DNA of 23,432 bases from Ruminococcus sp. UBA4383 (GCA_002389995.1 DGRR01000089.1:1-23432), one strand, 5' to 3'; shown: positions 6,340 through 14,371, counted from the first letter of the stretch. Made by a program: numbers and translations. The notes: generated from the sequence alone by a model not told the origin.

Positions 6340-8596
6340 ACAGTATAGGCGAATGTTCGTTCCTGCGTGTTACACGGATACCTATTACGGTGATGTCGTC
6401 TGAACGTGCAGAGGGATTATAGACACGGGCTTTTGAGCATATTTCGTTTACGATATTTTTAACATTGTCGCCTGCGAGGAGGAGTTCCTTTATGTAGGAG
6501 TATTCGCTTTCGTCTATTCCGTCCGAGAACATCACAGCCATATCACCGTCCTCGAAGCTGTAACGGCTTGAAAAAACGTCTGACTGTTCGTATATGCCTA
6601 TGGGAAAGGTGGGGGAAGTTACTTTGAGTACATTTCCGTTATGGCGGATAAGGGTTGCGGAAGCACCTGATTTTATAACGGTAAGACCACAGCTGTCGAG
6701 GTCTATCCGCATTGCATCGAGAGTGGCGAAAGCCTCATCGCCTGATTTTGAAACCATTATGGAGTTTATGAGTTTGACGGCGGCAGTACAGTTTATACCG
6801 CTGTTTATAAGCTTGCGGAACATTCTCACGACAAGTCTTGATTCAAGGGCGGCACTTTTTCCCGTACCCATACCGTCCGAAAGAATTACATAGCCTATGC
6901 CTGTACCGTCCGTGAAAACGGTTGAAGTATCGCCGTTTGTATCAGAGCCTTCCGCACACATTGAAGCACCGTATACTTCAAGGGAATAGAGTGGTTTTTC
7001 AAACAGTCTGAATCTCACCTCCCTTCCCGAATAGACAGGTCCGCTTATGTCAAGTCTTATTTCAAGCTCATCAGAGGCGAGGTCGCACAGTCTGACGGTA
7101 TTGTCAGGTGATTCGGTTGCAAGAAAATACAGTTCAATAATAAGCCTGTTATAGGCGTTATAATAAGCGATAATTTTTCTGGGATTTATATTATAGCGGC
7201 TTAATTTTTTAGCGATTATCCTGCTTATGGGGGAGGAATAGCGGACATCTATCTTTTCGCCTGCACAGCGGATAATTTCTTCGGTTATTTTAATCTGTTC
7301 GCTGAGAAGTTCACGGCAGCTGTCGGAACGCAGGCGGAGTATTTTTGCGGTCATTCTTTCACGGACAAGTTTTGAAAATTCCCTTGTAAGTTCGTGCTTA
7401 TGCAGGCAGTATTCAAGTTCACGGGGAAAGGATTCGGGGTTTATTTCGGGCATTCCTGCGAGTTTTCCGAATGAACGGACAGTGCTGTCCCTTTCGCTTG
7501 TCCAGCAGGTATCTTTTCTGAAACAGTTATTGCAGACCTTTGAACAGATAATGCTCAGTTCGTTTGAATCCTTTGTATTTTCAGCGAGAGCCTCAGCGAT
7601 TTTGCCTGTTTCGGTTCTGACAGTGCCGATTGAATCTGAGAGAAAACTCATTCTTGCGTTGATTATTTCTGGGAGGGCGGTGCTGCTGTCATTTCCCGTA
7701 CTTACCCATTTGTCGGAGTAATAAGGCGCAGTAAATATGAAAAGTACACAGCCGCAGATTATATTGAAAATAATTTCGGTATTATTCTTGCTTATTCCCG
7801 TGAGTATCATCAGCATAAAGCTTAAAACCGCAAAAAATACCGCTGCAACGGCAGGTTTCTGCTTATGTATATATCCCGTCATAAGACCTGCGGCAGGGAG
7901 AAGAACTACTGTCATGCCTGTTTCGGAAGATGCGAGAAATGCTCCGCAGGCAGTCAGTGCGCCGCATAAAACCCCTCCCGTATGGCGGTAGTAATATGCG
8001 GCAAGGAGAGTTATTGCAGTACCTGCGATTATTCCGAAATTTATAAAAAATATTTCCGATTTGCACAGAGATGAAATCATAGTTATATACACTATCGCAT
8101 ATGCACAGCCCGACCGCCCCGAAAGTTCAATGACCGCCTGTTTTTTAAGACCTGTCCTTATGTATGCTGTCGAATATGCCGCCAGTCCTGCGACTGAACC
8201 GAAAAATATGTAGAAAAAAAGCTTATAGAAAACCTCATCAAGTATTATAGAAACAGCCGTACCCGATGCAAGTATGCTTATTGTCGTTATTATTCCGCAG
8301 GGCTTTGGTTTTTCGCATGATTCAAAGAAAAGCTTTGCAGTTACTATTATTATCATGGCGGCGGTCTTGACTATATTTTTTCCTATATTTCCGCTTATGA
8401 CCGAGCGTATGAGGCTTCCCACAAGAACCGCCGATGATGATACGACATCAAGCGAACCGCAGAGGGATATATCCGCAAGCGATGATATGCCCGACATTCC
8501 CTCGCCTGTGAATACAAATCCCGCCAGTGCCGCAGATATAAAATACATAACGGCTGAAACTTTGCTGCTGACTTTTAACTTTTTGATTTTCGACAT
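6338..8596 (-). CDS. spoIIE: Stage II sporulation protein E (PP2C-type phosphatase)
   Basis: In Bacillus, SpoIIE sits at the asymmetric septum and dephosphorylates SpoIIAA, which frees sigma-F in the forespore. This 752-residue protein has the family layout: a polytopic membrane region (about residues 13-295, with at least seven strongly hydrophobic stretches), a middle region with the Cys cluster C351, C355, C358, C364 that is common in SpoIIE, and a C-terminal PP2C domain (about 535-745). Metal-site motifs are intact: SDGMGTGK (573-580), FSDGIDE (690-696) and RSDDITVIGI (731-740). Translation starts behind AGGGGGA. The gene stands alone, divergent from apbE, with glgB downstream on the same strand. 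An intact phosphatase suggests the organism does form spores. Confidence 0.95.
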   Translation of the reverse strand: MSKIKKLKVSSKVSAVMYFISAALAGFVFTGEGMSGISSLADISLCGSLDVVSSSAVLVGSLIRSVISGNIGKNIVKTAAMIIIVTAKLFFESCEKPKPCGIITTISILASGTAVSIILDEVFYKLFFYIFFGSVAGLAAYSTAYIRTGLKKQAVIELSGRSGCAYAIVYITMISSLCKSEIFFINFGIIAGTAITLLAAYYYRHTGGVLCGALTACGAFLASSETGMTVVLLPAAGLMTGYIHKQKPAVAAVFFAVLSFMLMILTGISKNNTEIIFNIICGCVLFIFTAPYYSDKWVSTGNDSSTALPEIINARMSFLSDSIGTVRTETGKIAEALAENTKDSNELSIICSKVCNNCFRKDTCWTSERDSTVRSFGKLAGMPEINPESFPRELEYCLHKHELTREFSKLVRERMTAKILRLRSDSCRELLSEQIKITEEIIRCAGEKIDVRYSSPISRIIAKKLSRYNINPRKIIAYYNAYNRLIIELYFLATESPDNTVRLCDLASDELEIRLDISGPVYSGREVRFRLFEKPLYSLEVYGASMCAEGSDTNGDTSTVFTDGTGIGYVILSDGMGTGKSAALESRLVVRMFRKLINSGINCTAAVKLINSIMVSKSGDEAFATLDAMRIDLDSCGLTVIKSGASATLIRHNGNVLKVTSPTFPIGIYEQSDVFSSRYSFEDGDMAVMFSDGIDESEYSYIKELLLAGDNVKNIVNEICSKARVYNPSARSDDITVIGIRVTRRNEHSPIL

Positions 8597-8626
8597 ATTT
8601 ATCCCCCTAAGATAGAATCATAACTG

Positions 8627-8659
8627 ATTATATCACACCCGTAACGTGAAAATTGTCAT
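8627..8659 (-). promoter_or_regulatory. Putative spoIIE promoter with 21-bp spacing and extended -10
   Basis: On the minus strand ATGACA (8659-8654, 5/6 to TTGACA) is separated by 21 bases from TATAAT (8632-8627), which is preceded by TGA to give an extended -10. Overly long spacing is the hallmark of Spo0A-activated sigma-A promoters such as B. subtilis spoIIE and spoIIG. TATGACA at the -35 matches the reverse 0A box TTCGACA at 5 of 7 bases. The predicted leader is about 24 nt. Confidence 0.55.
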
Positions 8660-8718
8660 AATCTGTTATCGGATATAATAAATTTTGTGATGATTCTGAA
8701 AAAAATTTCTTTTGGATA

Positions 8719-8747
8719 GTGACAAAAGAAAATTTTTGTGTTATAAT
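8719..8747 (+). promoter_or_regulatory. Sigma-A promoter of the apbE operon
   Basis: GTGACA (8719-8724) is followed after 17 bases by a perfect TATAAT (8742-8747), predicting a start near 8754 and a leader of about 33 nt. Its position also shows that the longer apbE reading frame from a TTG at 8712 is not translated in full. Confidence 0.8.
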
Positions 8748-8786
8748 AATAGTGCCGCTGCCGTGCGGTTTAGAAAGAGAGAAAAT

Positions 8787-9842
8787 ATGCTTAAAGAAAG
8801 AATAGTTTCATTTGCCCTTGCAATGTCATGTGCCTTGCTTTGCGGCTGTTCCGAAAAAATTTCGGAAAAAACACAGAATAATTCCTCTGCGGTGCAGACT
8901 GACAGTTCACCTCAGACAAGAGATATTTTCGCCATGGATACATATATGAACCTTAAAGCCTACGGTGAAAATGCTTCTCAGGCTCTCGCAGATGCCGAAA
9001 AAGAAATTGTCCGCCTTGAAAATATCCTGTCCGTCACCAAGGACGACAGCGATATAAATAAATTAAACAGCGGCACTTCTCAGGAAGTAAGCGAAGATAC
9101 TGCAAATATCATAAATGCCGCCCTCAGATACGGGGATTCCACTGACGGCGCACTCGACATAACAATATATCCCGTATTGAAACTATGGGGATTTACGACA
9201 GGTGAGTATAAAATTCCGAAACAGCAGGAAATAGATGATTTGCTCGAAAACGTGAATTATTCCGATGTAGAAATAAACGGAAATACTGTCTCAGTTCCCG
9301 AAAATGCGGAAATTGACCTCGGAGCATTGGCAAAAGGCTATACAGGCGACAGAATAATGCAGGTATTAAAATCATACGGCATAGATTCCGCAATAATCAG
9401 CCTCGGCGGAAATGTTCAGGCTCTCGGCACGAAACCCGACGGCTCACAGTGGAAAGTATCGGTGAGAAATCCCTTTGCCCCCGATACCGATATGTGTATA
9501 GTTTCCATAGACGGAAAAGCTGTCATAACCTCAGGAAATTATGAAAGATATTTTCAGGGCGATGACGGGAAAATCTACTGGCATATACTCGACCCCGCTG
9601 ACGGTTATCCTGCGGACAACGGCATAGTTTCAGCCACAATCATAGGCGATGAAGGTCTTATGTGCGATTCCCTTTCAACATCACTTTTCATAATGGGCAG
9701 GGAAAAGGCTGAAAAATACTGGAGGGAAAACGGCGGATTCGATATGATTCTCGTTACAGATGACGGGAAAATATTATATACTGACGGAATAGCCGAAAGT
9801 TTCGAGAATATAAGCAATATGCCTGCGGAGATTATAAAATGA
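8787..9842 (+). CDS. apbE: FAD:protein FMN transferase lipoprotein (ApbE family)
   Basis: ApbE proteins attach FMN from FAD covalently to Ser/Thr of extracytoplasmic redox proteins. I start it at the ATG at 8787 (351 residues) because the promoter -10 lies inside any longer frame and a purine-rich GAAAGAGAG precedes this ATG. The N-terminus is a lipoprotein signal (hydrophobic 6-19, Cys21 in LLCGC), so the enzyme should be tethered outside the membrane. Family features follow: DTYMNL near residue 51, TDGALDITIYP, IDLGALAKGYTGD, LGGNVQALG, ITSGNYERYF, HILDPADGYPA and a late Asp/Ser-containing metal region (CDSLSTSLFIMG). It is first in a six-gene run, overlapping the next gene by 4 bp (ATGA). 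No flavin-acceptor FMN-binding domain is encoded in this window. Confidence 0.93.
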   Translation: MLKERIVSFALAMSCALLCGCSEKISEKTQNNSSAVQTDSSPQTRDIFAMDTYMNLKAYGENASQALADAEKEIVRLENILSVTKDDSDINKLNSGTSQEVSEDTANIINAALRYGDSTDGALDITIYPVLKLWGFTTGEYKIPKQQEIDDLLENVNYSDVEINGNTVSVPENAEIDLGALAKGYTGDRIMQVLKSYGIDSAIISLGGNVQALGTKPDGSQWKVSVRNPFAPDTDMCIVSIDGKAVITSGNYERYFQGDDGKIYWHILDPADGYPADNGIVSATIIGDEGLMCDSLSTSLFIMGREKAEKYWRENGGFDMILVTDDGKILYTDGIAESFENISNMPAEIIK

Positions 9843-10198
9843 CAAAGGGAGTTAAAATCTGTATTATATCAGTCTGCATTGTCCTTGCAATTGCTGTTTT
9901 TTCGCTTATTCTGATGAACCGCCCCTCCGAAAGCACTTTCATCGAAATAGTTCAGGACGGAAATGTCATTCAGACAATTGACACAGCAGACGAAAAAAAT
10001 AAGACATTCAGAATAGACAGCCCCCACGGAGGCTACAATATCATTGAGATAAAAGACGGAAAGATACATATTTCCGAAGCCGACTGCCCCGACAACACCT
10101 GCATTAAAACGGGTTTTCTGCGTTCGGAGGAAATACCGATAGTCTGCCTCCCTCACAGGCTTGTCATACGCTTCAAACCACAGCAGAACGGAGAATGA
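9839..10198 (+). CDS. NusG domain II membrane-anchored protein (EetA-like)
   Basis: A 119-residue protein with one N-terminal membrane segment (about 7-26) and a beta-rich extracytoplasmic domain of the NusG_II type. It has GGYNIIEI, CPDNTCIKTG (two Cys around 82-87) and IVCLPHRLVI (a third Cys and a His), the usual conserved block of the family. Such proteins occur beside Gx-transporter and ApbE genes in Firmicutes; as I recall, Listeria EetA, part of the extracellular electron transfer locus, belongs here. The biochemical role is not established. The Cys pair could be a redox or ligand site, which is inference. The gene overlaps apbE by 4 bp and precedes the Gx-transporter gene by one base, so the three genes are tightly coupled. 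Confidence 0.85.
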   Translation: MTKGVKICIISVCIVLAIAVFSLILMNRPSESTFIEIVQDGNVIQTIDTADEKNKTFRIDSPHGGYNIIEIKDGKIHISEADCPDNTCIKTGFLRSEEIPIVCLPHRLVIRFKPQQNGE

Positions 10199-10199
10199 A

Positions 10200-10730
10200 A
10201 TGAAAACAAAACGACTTGCAGAACTTTCGCTCCTGACTGCGGCGGCACTGATTATATTCATAGTTGAACTGCGCCTGCCCAATCTGACGGCTATCCCCGG
10301 AGTAAAGCTCGGACTTGCAAATATAGTTACAGTTTATGCCGTTTACAGGTTCAGTGCAAAGGAAACCCTTTTAATGGTACTTACAAGAGTTCTGCTCGGA
10401 GCGTTTTTCAGCTCAAACTTTTCAGCTGTCATATACAGTCTTGCGGGGGCATTGTTATGCCTTTGCGGAATGATACCGCTAAAAAAAATTATACCGATTG
10501 ACTATATTTTTGTATGCAGCGTAATAGGCGCACTGCTCCACAATACAGGGCAGATTGTCACAGCCGCCCTGATGACGGGTACAACGGCAGTTTTCGGATA
10601 TTATCCGCACCTGATAATTTCCGGTGCAGTTGCGGGAATGTTCACGGGACTGTGTGCAAAATATGTAATTAAAAGATTACCTGAAAAATTCAAAAGGAGA
10701 AATGAAAATGAACCCAATGACTTTACTTAA
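10200..10730 (+). CDS. Gx transporter family integral membrane protein (EetB-like; also annotated heptaprenyl diphosphate synthase component I)
   Basis: A 176-residue polytopic protein with about five membrane segments, resembling small ECF-type substrate-binding membrane proteins. The start is the ATG at 10200, preceded by GGAGA; an upstream in-frame ATG at 10161 lies inside the previous gene and lacks a site. Family signatures are LRLPNLTAIPGVKLGLANIVTVYA at residues 23-46 (the Gly/Pro-rich IPGVKLGLAN loop) and GALLHNTGQIVTA. Databases often label these proteins heptaprenyl diphosphate synthase component I, which is probably misleading since no prenyl synthase motif is present. In Listeria the relative EetB sits with EetA. 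Possible ligands are a flavin or a quinone precursor, but this is unproven. Confidence 0.85.
   Translation: MKTKRLAELSLLTAAALIIFIVELRLPNLTAIPGVKLGLANIVTVYAVYRFSAKETLLMVLTRVLLGAFFSSNFSAVIYSLAGALLCLCGMIPLKKIIPIDYIFVCSVIGALLHNTGQIVTAALMTGTTAVFGYYPHLIISGAVAGMFTGLCAKYVIKRLPEKFKRRNENEPNDFT
10695..10699 (+). promoter_or_regulatory. Ribosome binding site choosing the second of two ATGs
   Basis: AGGAG lies two bases before the ATG at 10702 but eight bases before the ATG at 10708. The spacing favours 10708 as the start of the 72-residue protein. Confidence 0.7.
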
Positions 10731-10926
10731 ACTCAGACCCCTTATATTCAGCTTTAAGGACAGACACCCCAAAATATCAAAATTCGCAAGGGCAGCGGCT
10801 CAGATTGCAGATGTCGGAAGCATTGCAGAGGTTAAATTCACCACATCAGGCGGAAAAACCATTGTCACAAATGTAAGGATTACAGAAGAGGACATGGAGC
10901 TTTTCAACGCAATAAAAGGTAAATGA
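10708..10926 (+). CDS. Small conserved-type protein of unknown function (72 aa)
   Basis: A 72-residue soluble protein, overlapping the 3' end of the Gx-transporter gene by 23 bp. The N-terminal half is basic and amphipathic (FKDRHPKISKFARAAAQ). The C-terminal half looks like a small beta-alpha unit (IAEVKFTTSGGKTIVTNVRITEEDMELFNAIKG). It has no Cys, signal peptide or membrane segment. I believe similar proteins of about 70 residues are common in Clostridia without a known function, but I cannot confirm this here. Its place inside the flavin-transfer operon makes a cytoplasmic accessory role possible. Translational coupling to the upstream gene is likely because of the overlap. Confidence 0.75.
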   Translation: MNPMTLLKLRPLIFSFKDRHPKISKFARAAAQIADVGSIAEVKFTTSGGKTIVTNVRITEEDMELFNAIKGK

Positions 10927-10927
10927 A

Positions 10928-11701
10928 ATGCCCGTAAAAATATCCATGATTGTTCTTTCAGCCATATTTTTCGGATTATTCATACTTTTTGTCATGCCGA
11001 TGATTCTTGTGGGAATAGTAAATGCAGGAAACGTACTTGGTGCGGCAGTTTCGGCATTTTTTGCGGTATCATTCTATTTTCATGAAAAATCCGTGCATAT
11101 ACTTTCGGAATTATGGAAAAGTACAGGAGGAAAAATACTTGTATCCGCCGCAGGAATATTTTTTATCGCATTTGCTGCAGCTGCCGTGATTATGAGTGTT
11201 TTAATGGTAAGAGCAATGAATGATTACCCGAAAGACAGCAATACAACCCTTGTTGTACTCGGCTGTAAAGTCAAAAACGGTGCGCCGAGTCTCATGCTCA
11301 GGAGAAGGCTTGATACCGCCTTTGAATATCTTTCGCAGAATGAAAGTGCAAATGCCGTTGTTTCAGGCGGTCAGGGCGATGACGAAATCATAAGCGAGGC
11401 ACAGTGCATGAAAGATTACCTCGTATCAAAAGGAATTTCGGAAAACAGAATATTCATGGAGGACAAGTCTGTAAGTACACAGCAGAATCTTTCATATTCC
11501 CGTGAAATTATCGAAAAAAACAATCTTTCCGACAACATCACGATTGTGACTGACGGATTTCACCAGTACAGGGCTGAAATGTTTGCGAAAAAACAGGGAA
11601 TTGAAACTTACAGCATATCAGGCTATACTACATGGTGGCTTGTGCCTACCTACTGGGTAAGGGAATGGTTTGCAATAGCATATTATTCAATTTTCGGCTG
11701 A
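10928..11701 (+). CDS. YdcF/SanA/ElyC-like membrane protein (DUF218 domain)
   Basis: A 257-residue protein with an N-terminal membrane part (hydrophobic stretches about 4-30, 35-52 and 74-98) and a C-terminal DUF218 domain (about 112-250). Domain features are VVLGCKVKNGAPS, LMLRRRLDTAFEYL, VVSGGQGDDEIISEA, RIFMEDKSVSTQQNLSYS and IVTDGFHQYRAEMFA, all usual in this family. Members such as E. coli SanA and ElyC influence envelope integrity, but no reaction is firmly assigned; the fold is Rossmann-like. The ATG comes one base after the stop of the preceding gene, so it is in the same operon. A cell-envelope role fits with its secreted and membrane neighbours. Confidence 0.85.
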   Translation: MPVKISMIVLSAIFFGLFILFVMPMILVGIVNAGNVLGAAVSAFFAVSFYFHEKSVHILSELWKSTGGKILVSAAGIFFIAFAAAAVIMSVLMVRAMNDYPKDSNTTLVVLGCKVKNGAPSLMLRRRLDTAFEYLSQNESANAVVSGGQGDDEIISEAQCMKDYLVSKGISENRIFMEDKSVSTQQNLSYSREIIEKNNLSDNITIVTDGFHQYRAEMFAKKQGIETYSISGYTTWWLVPTYWVREWFAIAYYSIFG

Positions 11702-11716
11702 TTTCGGAGGGAGGAT

Positions 11717-14113
11717 ATGTTAAAATATAAAAGATTGAAAATAATGCTCTGCGGAATTGTTTTCGCATTGTGCGGAAATATAAATTCTTCCGCTGAAAGC
11801 AAAAGTTTTACTGTAAAAAATTTTACTGTTTCACCGCTTAAATTCAGCGTCAGCGATATATCAGGGGATACGGACCTGAAATTAAATGCGGATTATTCAT
11901 ACACGGGAGATGTCTGCAATCTCTACGGCTCTATGGAAAGCCTGCCCTCCGCATATGATATGAGAGATGATTATTCCATATCACCCGTGAGAGACCAGAC
12001 AGGTTTCGGCACTTGCTGGGCGCATTCCGCAATAGCAAGCGCAGAAGCAAGCATAATTGATGCAGTACCCGATATAGATTTGTCGGAATTTCATACGGCA
12101 TATTATCCCTATTACGGCGATGACCATATGAAAAATGATGCGGATACCGTCAAGAAACTCCTTGATTCAGGCGGAAACACTTACATGACAACGAATATAT
12201 GGTCGCAGTGGATAGGACCTGTCCTTGAAAGCAGACTGCCTTACAGATATACGGAGTTTTTCTCTGATGCCGATGATGTTGCGGATATGCAGAAAATGAG
12301 CGACTATCACTTTAAAAATGCATATCTTTTCGATTATGACAGAAAACGTACAAATGAATCTCAGGTGAATAACCTCATAAAACAGTATGTATATGAGGGG
12401 AAACCCGTTGACGTGGCTTTCTGTCATACTGCGGAGGAAGGCTATAATTACAAAAACAACTGCGTTTACAGCACAAAAAGACCAAGATTTGCAAATCATT
12501 CCGTTGCAATAGTCGGCTGGGACGATAATTTTTCAGCGGACAACTTCAACATAAAGCCTGAATGTGACGGTGCATGGCTTGTAAGAAACAGCTGGGGAAG
12601 TTCATACGGCGACAACGGCTATATGTGGATTTCCTATGATGACAGGTCACTGAATGAATTTGCCGTCTTTGAACTCTCTGACAAAGATGACTATACAGTA
12701 ATGTACAGCCATGATACATTTGTGATAAATCAGGCAATATCTGCATTTGATGATGAAAAAACAAATGAGCCGTCATATATTGCGAATGTCTTTGAAAATG
12801 ATTCTTATACGGATATAGAAGCGGTTTCGGCTTATATAGCTTCTTCGGGTACTGACTACGAAATAACGGTATATACGGGACTTTCGGATATTTCAGACCC
12901 ATGTTCGGGAAAGGCTTCATCGGTTACTTCGGGTACTGCGGATATGTCGGGATATGTGACGATTGAACTCGATGAAAAAGTACCTCTTTCGGAATATGAC
13001 AGTCATTTCGGAGTTGTGATGAAACTTTACAACAAGGAAACACCCTTTGTCGTGCCTGTTGAGGTATGCCTTACCGTTACGGACGAAAGTACAGGCGAAA
13101 TTTCAGATATCAGCGGTTATACAACCCATGAACAGATGAAAAGCTTTACAGCGGAAAATGAAAGCTTTTTCAGCATGGACGGCAGTGTGTGGTACGATAC
13201 TTGCAATAATGACTATATCTATACCGAGGAAGAAGAAAAATATCTCATTGATGACCTGCGTGAAAGCCTTATGGACGGCATAGAGGACGATGCCGAGGAA
13301 ATCGCAAATGCTGAGGCAGTCATTTCATCTTATCAGAAAAAATTCGATTCGGGATATGTTACCCTCATAATGGGAAATATCCCCCTCAAAGCACTCGGAA
13401 ATCCGAAAAATACCGTCAGATTTTCCCATATTTCGGGAGAAGTCCCCGTAAATGAAAAAATCGAACTTTCAGGCGCAGACGAAATATATTACTATATTGA
13501 TTCTCCTGAAAATATTATGACCTACTCCGAACCGATTGCGGTTGAAAAGCCTGTCACAATATATGCATCATCTGACGGAGTGAATTTCTCGCAGAGAAAA
13601 TATTCTCCTGCCTGTTCACAGCTCAATGACCTGAAATATAAAACAAACGGCATCTTTTCTGCAGAAAAAATAAACAAAAGCAGATACAATATATATATCA
13701 GAAAAAATCAGTCCGAAGTTGCACTTTATCCCTCATCAGCCGCTTACATTGAAAATAACGGTTCGGAAATCGCAACAGATGAATTTTCACTCAATGTAAC
13801 TGCGGAAAATCCCGTGACATCTGTCGAACTCAATGCCTCTCAGGAAAACAAACTCGACAATACAATAAAAATAAATATCTATAAAACATCTCTTTCAGAC
13901 CCGAAGGCGGGAGATGTGAACGGTGACGGTGTTGTAAATGCCGCAGATGCAAGCGAAATCCTCAGACACTATGCAAGCATTTCAAGTGACGGCAACGGGA
14001 CTATTGATTCTGAATATCTTCCGCTTGCGGATATGGACGGGGACGGTTCATATAACTCCGCTGATGCAAGTGATGTGCTTGTATATTACTCCGCTGTTTC
14101 AACTAATAAATAA
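11717..14113 (+). CDS. Secreted C1A (papain-family) cysteine peptidase with C-terminal dockerin type I
   Basis: A 798-residue secreted peptidase. It begins with a signal peptide (KRLKIM then a hydrophobic core, cleavage near residue 26). The papain domain spans about 74-325: Q94 in VRDQ, nucleophile C100 in FGTCWAHS, H261 in NHSVAIVGWDD and N291 in RNSWGSSYGDNG, so the catalytic set is complete. A beta-rich lectin-like region follows (about 330-460), then a segment around 565-625 that recalls chitobiase C-terminal-type repeats (weak). The end (731-798) is a type I dockerin with two EF-like repeats, DVNGDGVVNAADASEIL and DMDGDGSYNSADASDVL. It should bind a cohesin on a scaffoldin, so the peptidase is probably cellulosome-linked. 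It is last in the apbE run, 15 bp after the previous gene, with a strong GGAGGGAGGAT site. The cohesin partner is not in the window. Confidence 0.93.
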   Translation: MLKYKRLKIMLCGIVFALCGNINSSAESKSFTVKNFTVSPLKFSVSDISGDTDLKLNADYSYTGDVCNLYGSMESLPSAYDMRDDYSISPVRDQTGFGTCWAHSAIASAEASIIDAVPDIDLSEFHTAYYPYYGDDHMKNDADTVKKLLDSGGNTYMTTNIWSQWIGPVLESRLPYRYTEFFSDADDVADMQKMSDYHFKNAYLFDYDRKRTNESQVNNLIKQYVYEGKPVDVAFCHTAEEGYNYKNNCVYSTKRPRFANHSVAIVGWDDNFSADNFNIKPECDGAWLVRNSWGSSYGDNGYMWISYDDRSLNEFAVFELSDKDDYTVMYSHDTFVINQAISAFDDEKTNEPSYIANVFENDSYTDIEAVSAYIASSGTDYEITVYTGLSDISDPCSGKASSVTSGTADMSGYVTIELDEKVPLSEYDSHFGVVMKLYNKETPFVVPVEVCLTVTDESTGEISDISGYTTHEQMKSFTAENESFFSMDGSVWYDTCNNDYIYTEEEEKYLIDDLRESLMDGIEDDAEEIANAEAVISSYQKKFDSGYVTLIMGNIPLKALGNPKNTVRFSHISGEVPVNEKIELSGADEIYYYIDSPENIMTYSEPIAVEKPVTIYASSDGVNFSQRKYSPACSQLNDLKYKTNGIFSAEKINKSRYNIYIRKNQSEVALYPSSAAYIENNGSEIATDEFSLNVTAENPVTSVELNASQENKLDNTIKINIYKTSLSDPKAGDVNGDGVVNAADASEILRHYASISSDGNGTIDSEYLPLADMDGDGSYNSADASDVLVYYSAVSTNK

Positions 14114-14129
14114 TGATTAAATAATGATT
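14108..14129 (+). repeat. 11-bp tandem duplication at the peptidase stop codon
   Basis: AAATAATGATT occurs twice head to tail (14108-14118 and 14119-14129) and covers the TAA stop at 14111-14113. It is probably a small slippage or duplication event. No function is apparent. Confidence 0.8.
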
Positions 14130-14213
14130 AAACGCAAACGGTAAAAATGTACAAAAATCAAGAAAATATTTGAAAATTTTTGTTTGAGTTAGGCAATAGG
14201 CATAAAAGCACGG

Positions 14214-14237
14214 TGACTTATATGTGAAAATAAGTCA
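14214..14237 (+). repeat. Inverted repeat, 8-bp arms
   Basis: TGACTTAT and ATAAGTCA are separated by eight bases. There is no T-run after it. It may be an operator upstream of the ABC promoter or a hairpin at the 3' end of the peptidase transcript. Confidence 0.45.
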
Positions 14238-14271
14238 AAAGATACAGTAACCGAATTGTAATCTGTTATAT

Positions 14272-14293
14272 CAATGATTACTAAAAATCATTG
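14272..14293 (+). repeat. Inverted repeat, 8-bp arms
   Basis: CAATGATT and AATCATTG are separated by six bases, about 50 bp upstream of the ABC operon's predicted -35. It may be an operator or a weak transcript-end hairpin. No downstream T-run is seen. Confidence 0.45.
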
Positions 14294-14342
14294 TTGAAAA
14301 TATACAGAATGAACAAAAAATATTAAAGAACGATTTAAAGCA

Positions 14343-14371
14343 TTGACTTTATCAAAAAAATACGGTATATT
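14343..14371 (+). promoter_or_regulatory. Sigma-A-like promoter of the sugar ABC operon
   Basis: TTGACT (14343-14348, 5/6) and TATATT (14366-14371, 5/6) are separated by 17 bases. The predicted start is near 14378, leaving a leader of about 215 nt before the binding-protein ATG. Confidence 0.65.

Noticed and set aside
8712..8786. 25-codon N-terminal extension of apbE
   Set aside because: It would start with TTG and contains the operon promoter's -35 and -10. The ATG at 8787 begins a proper lipoprotein signal.
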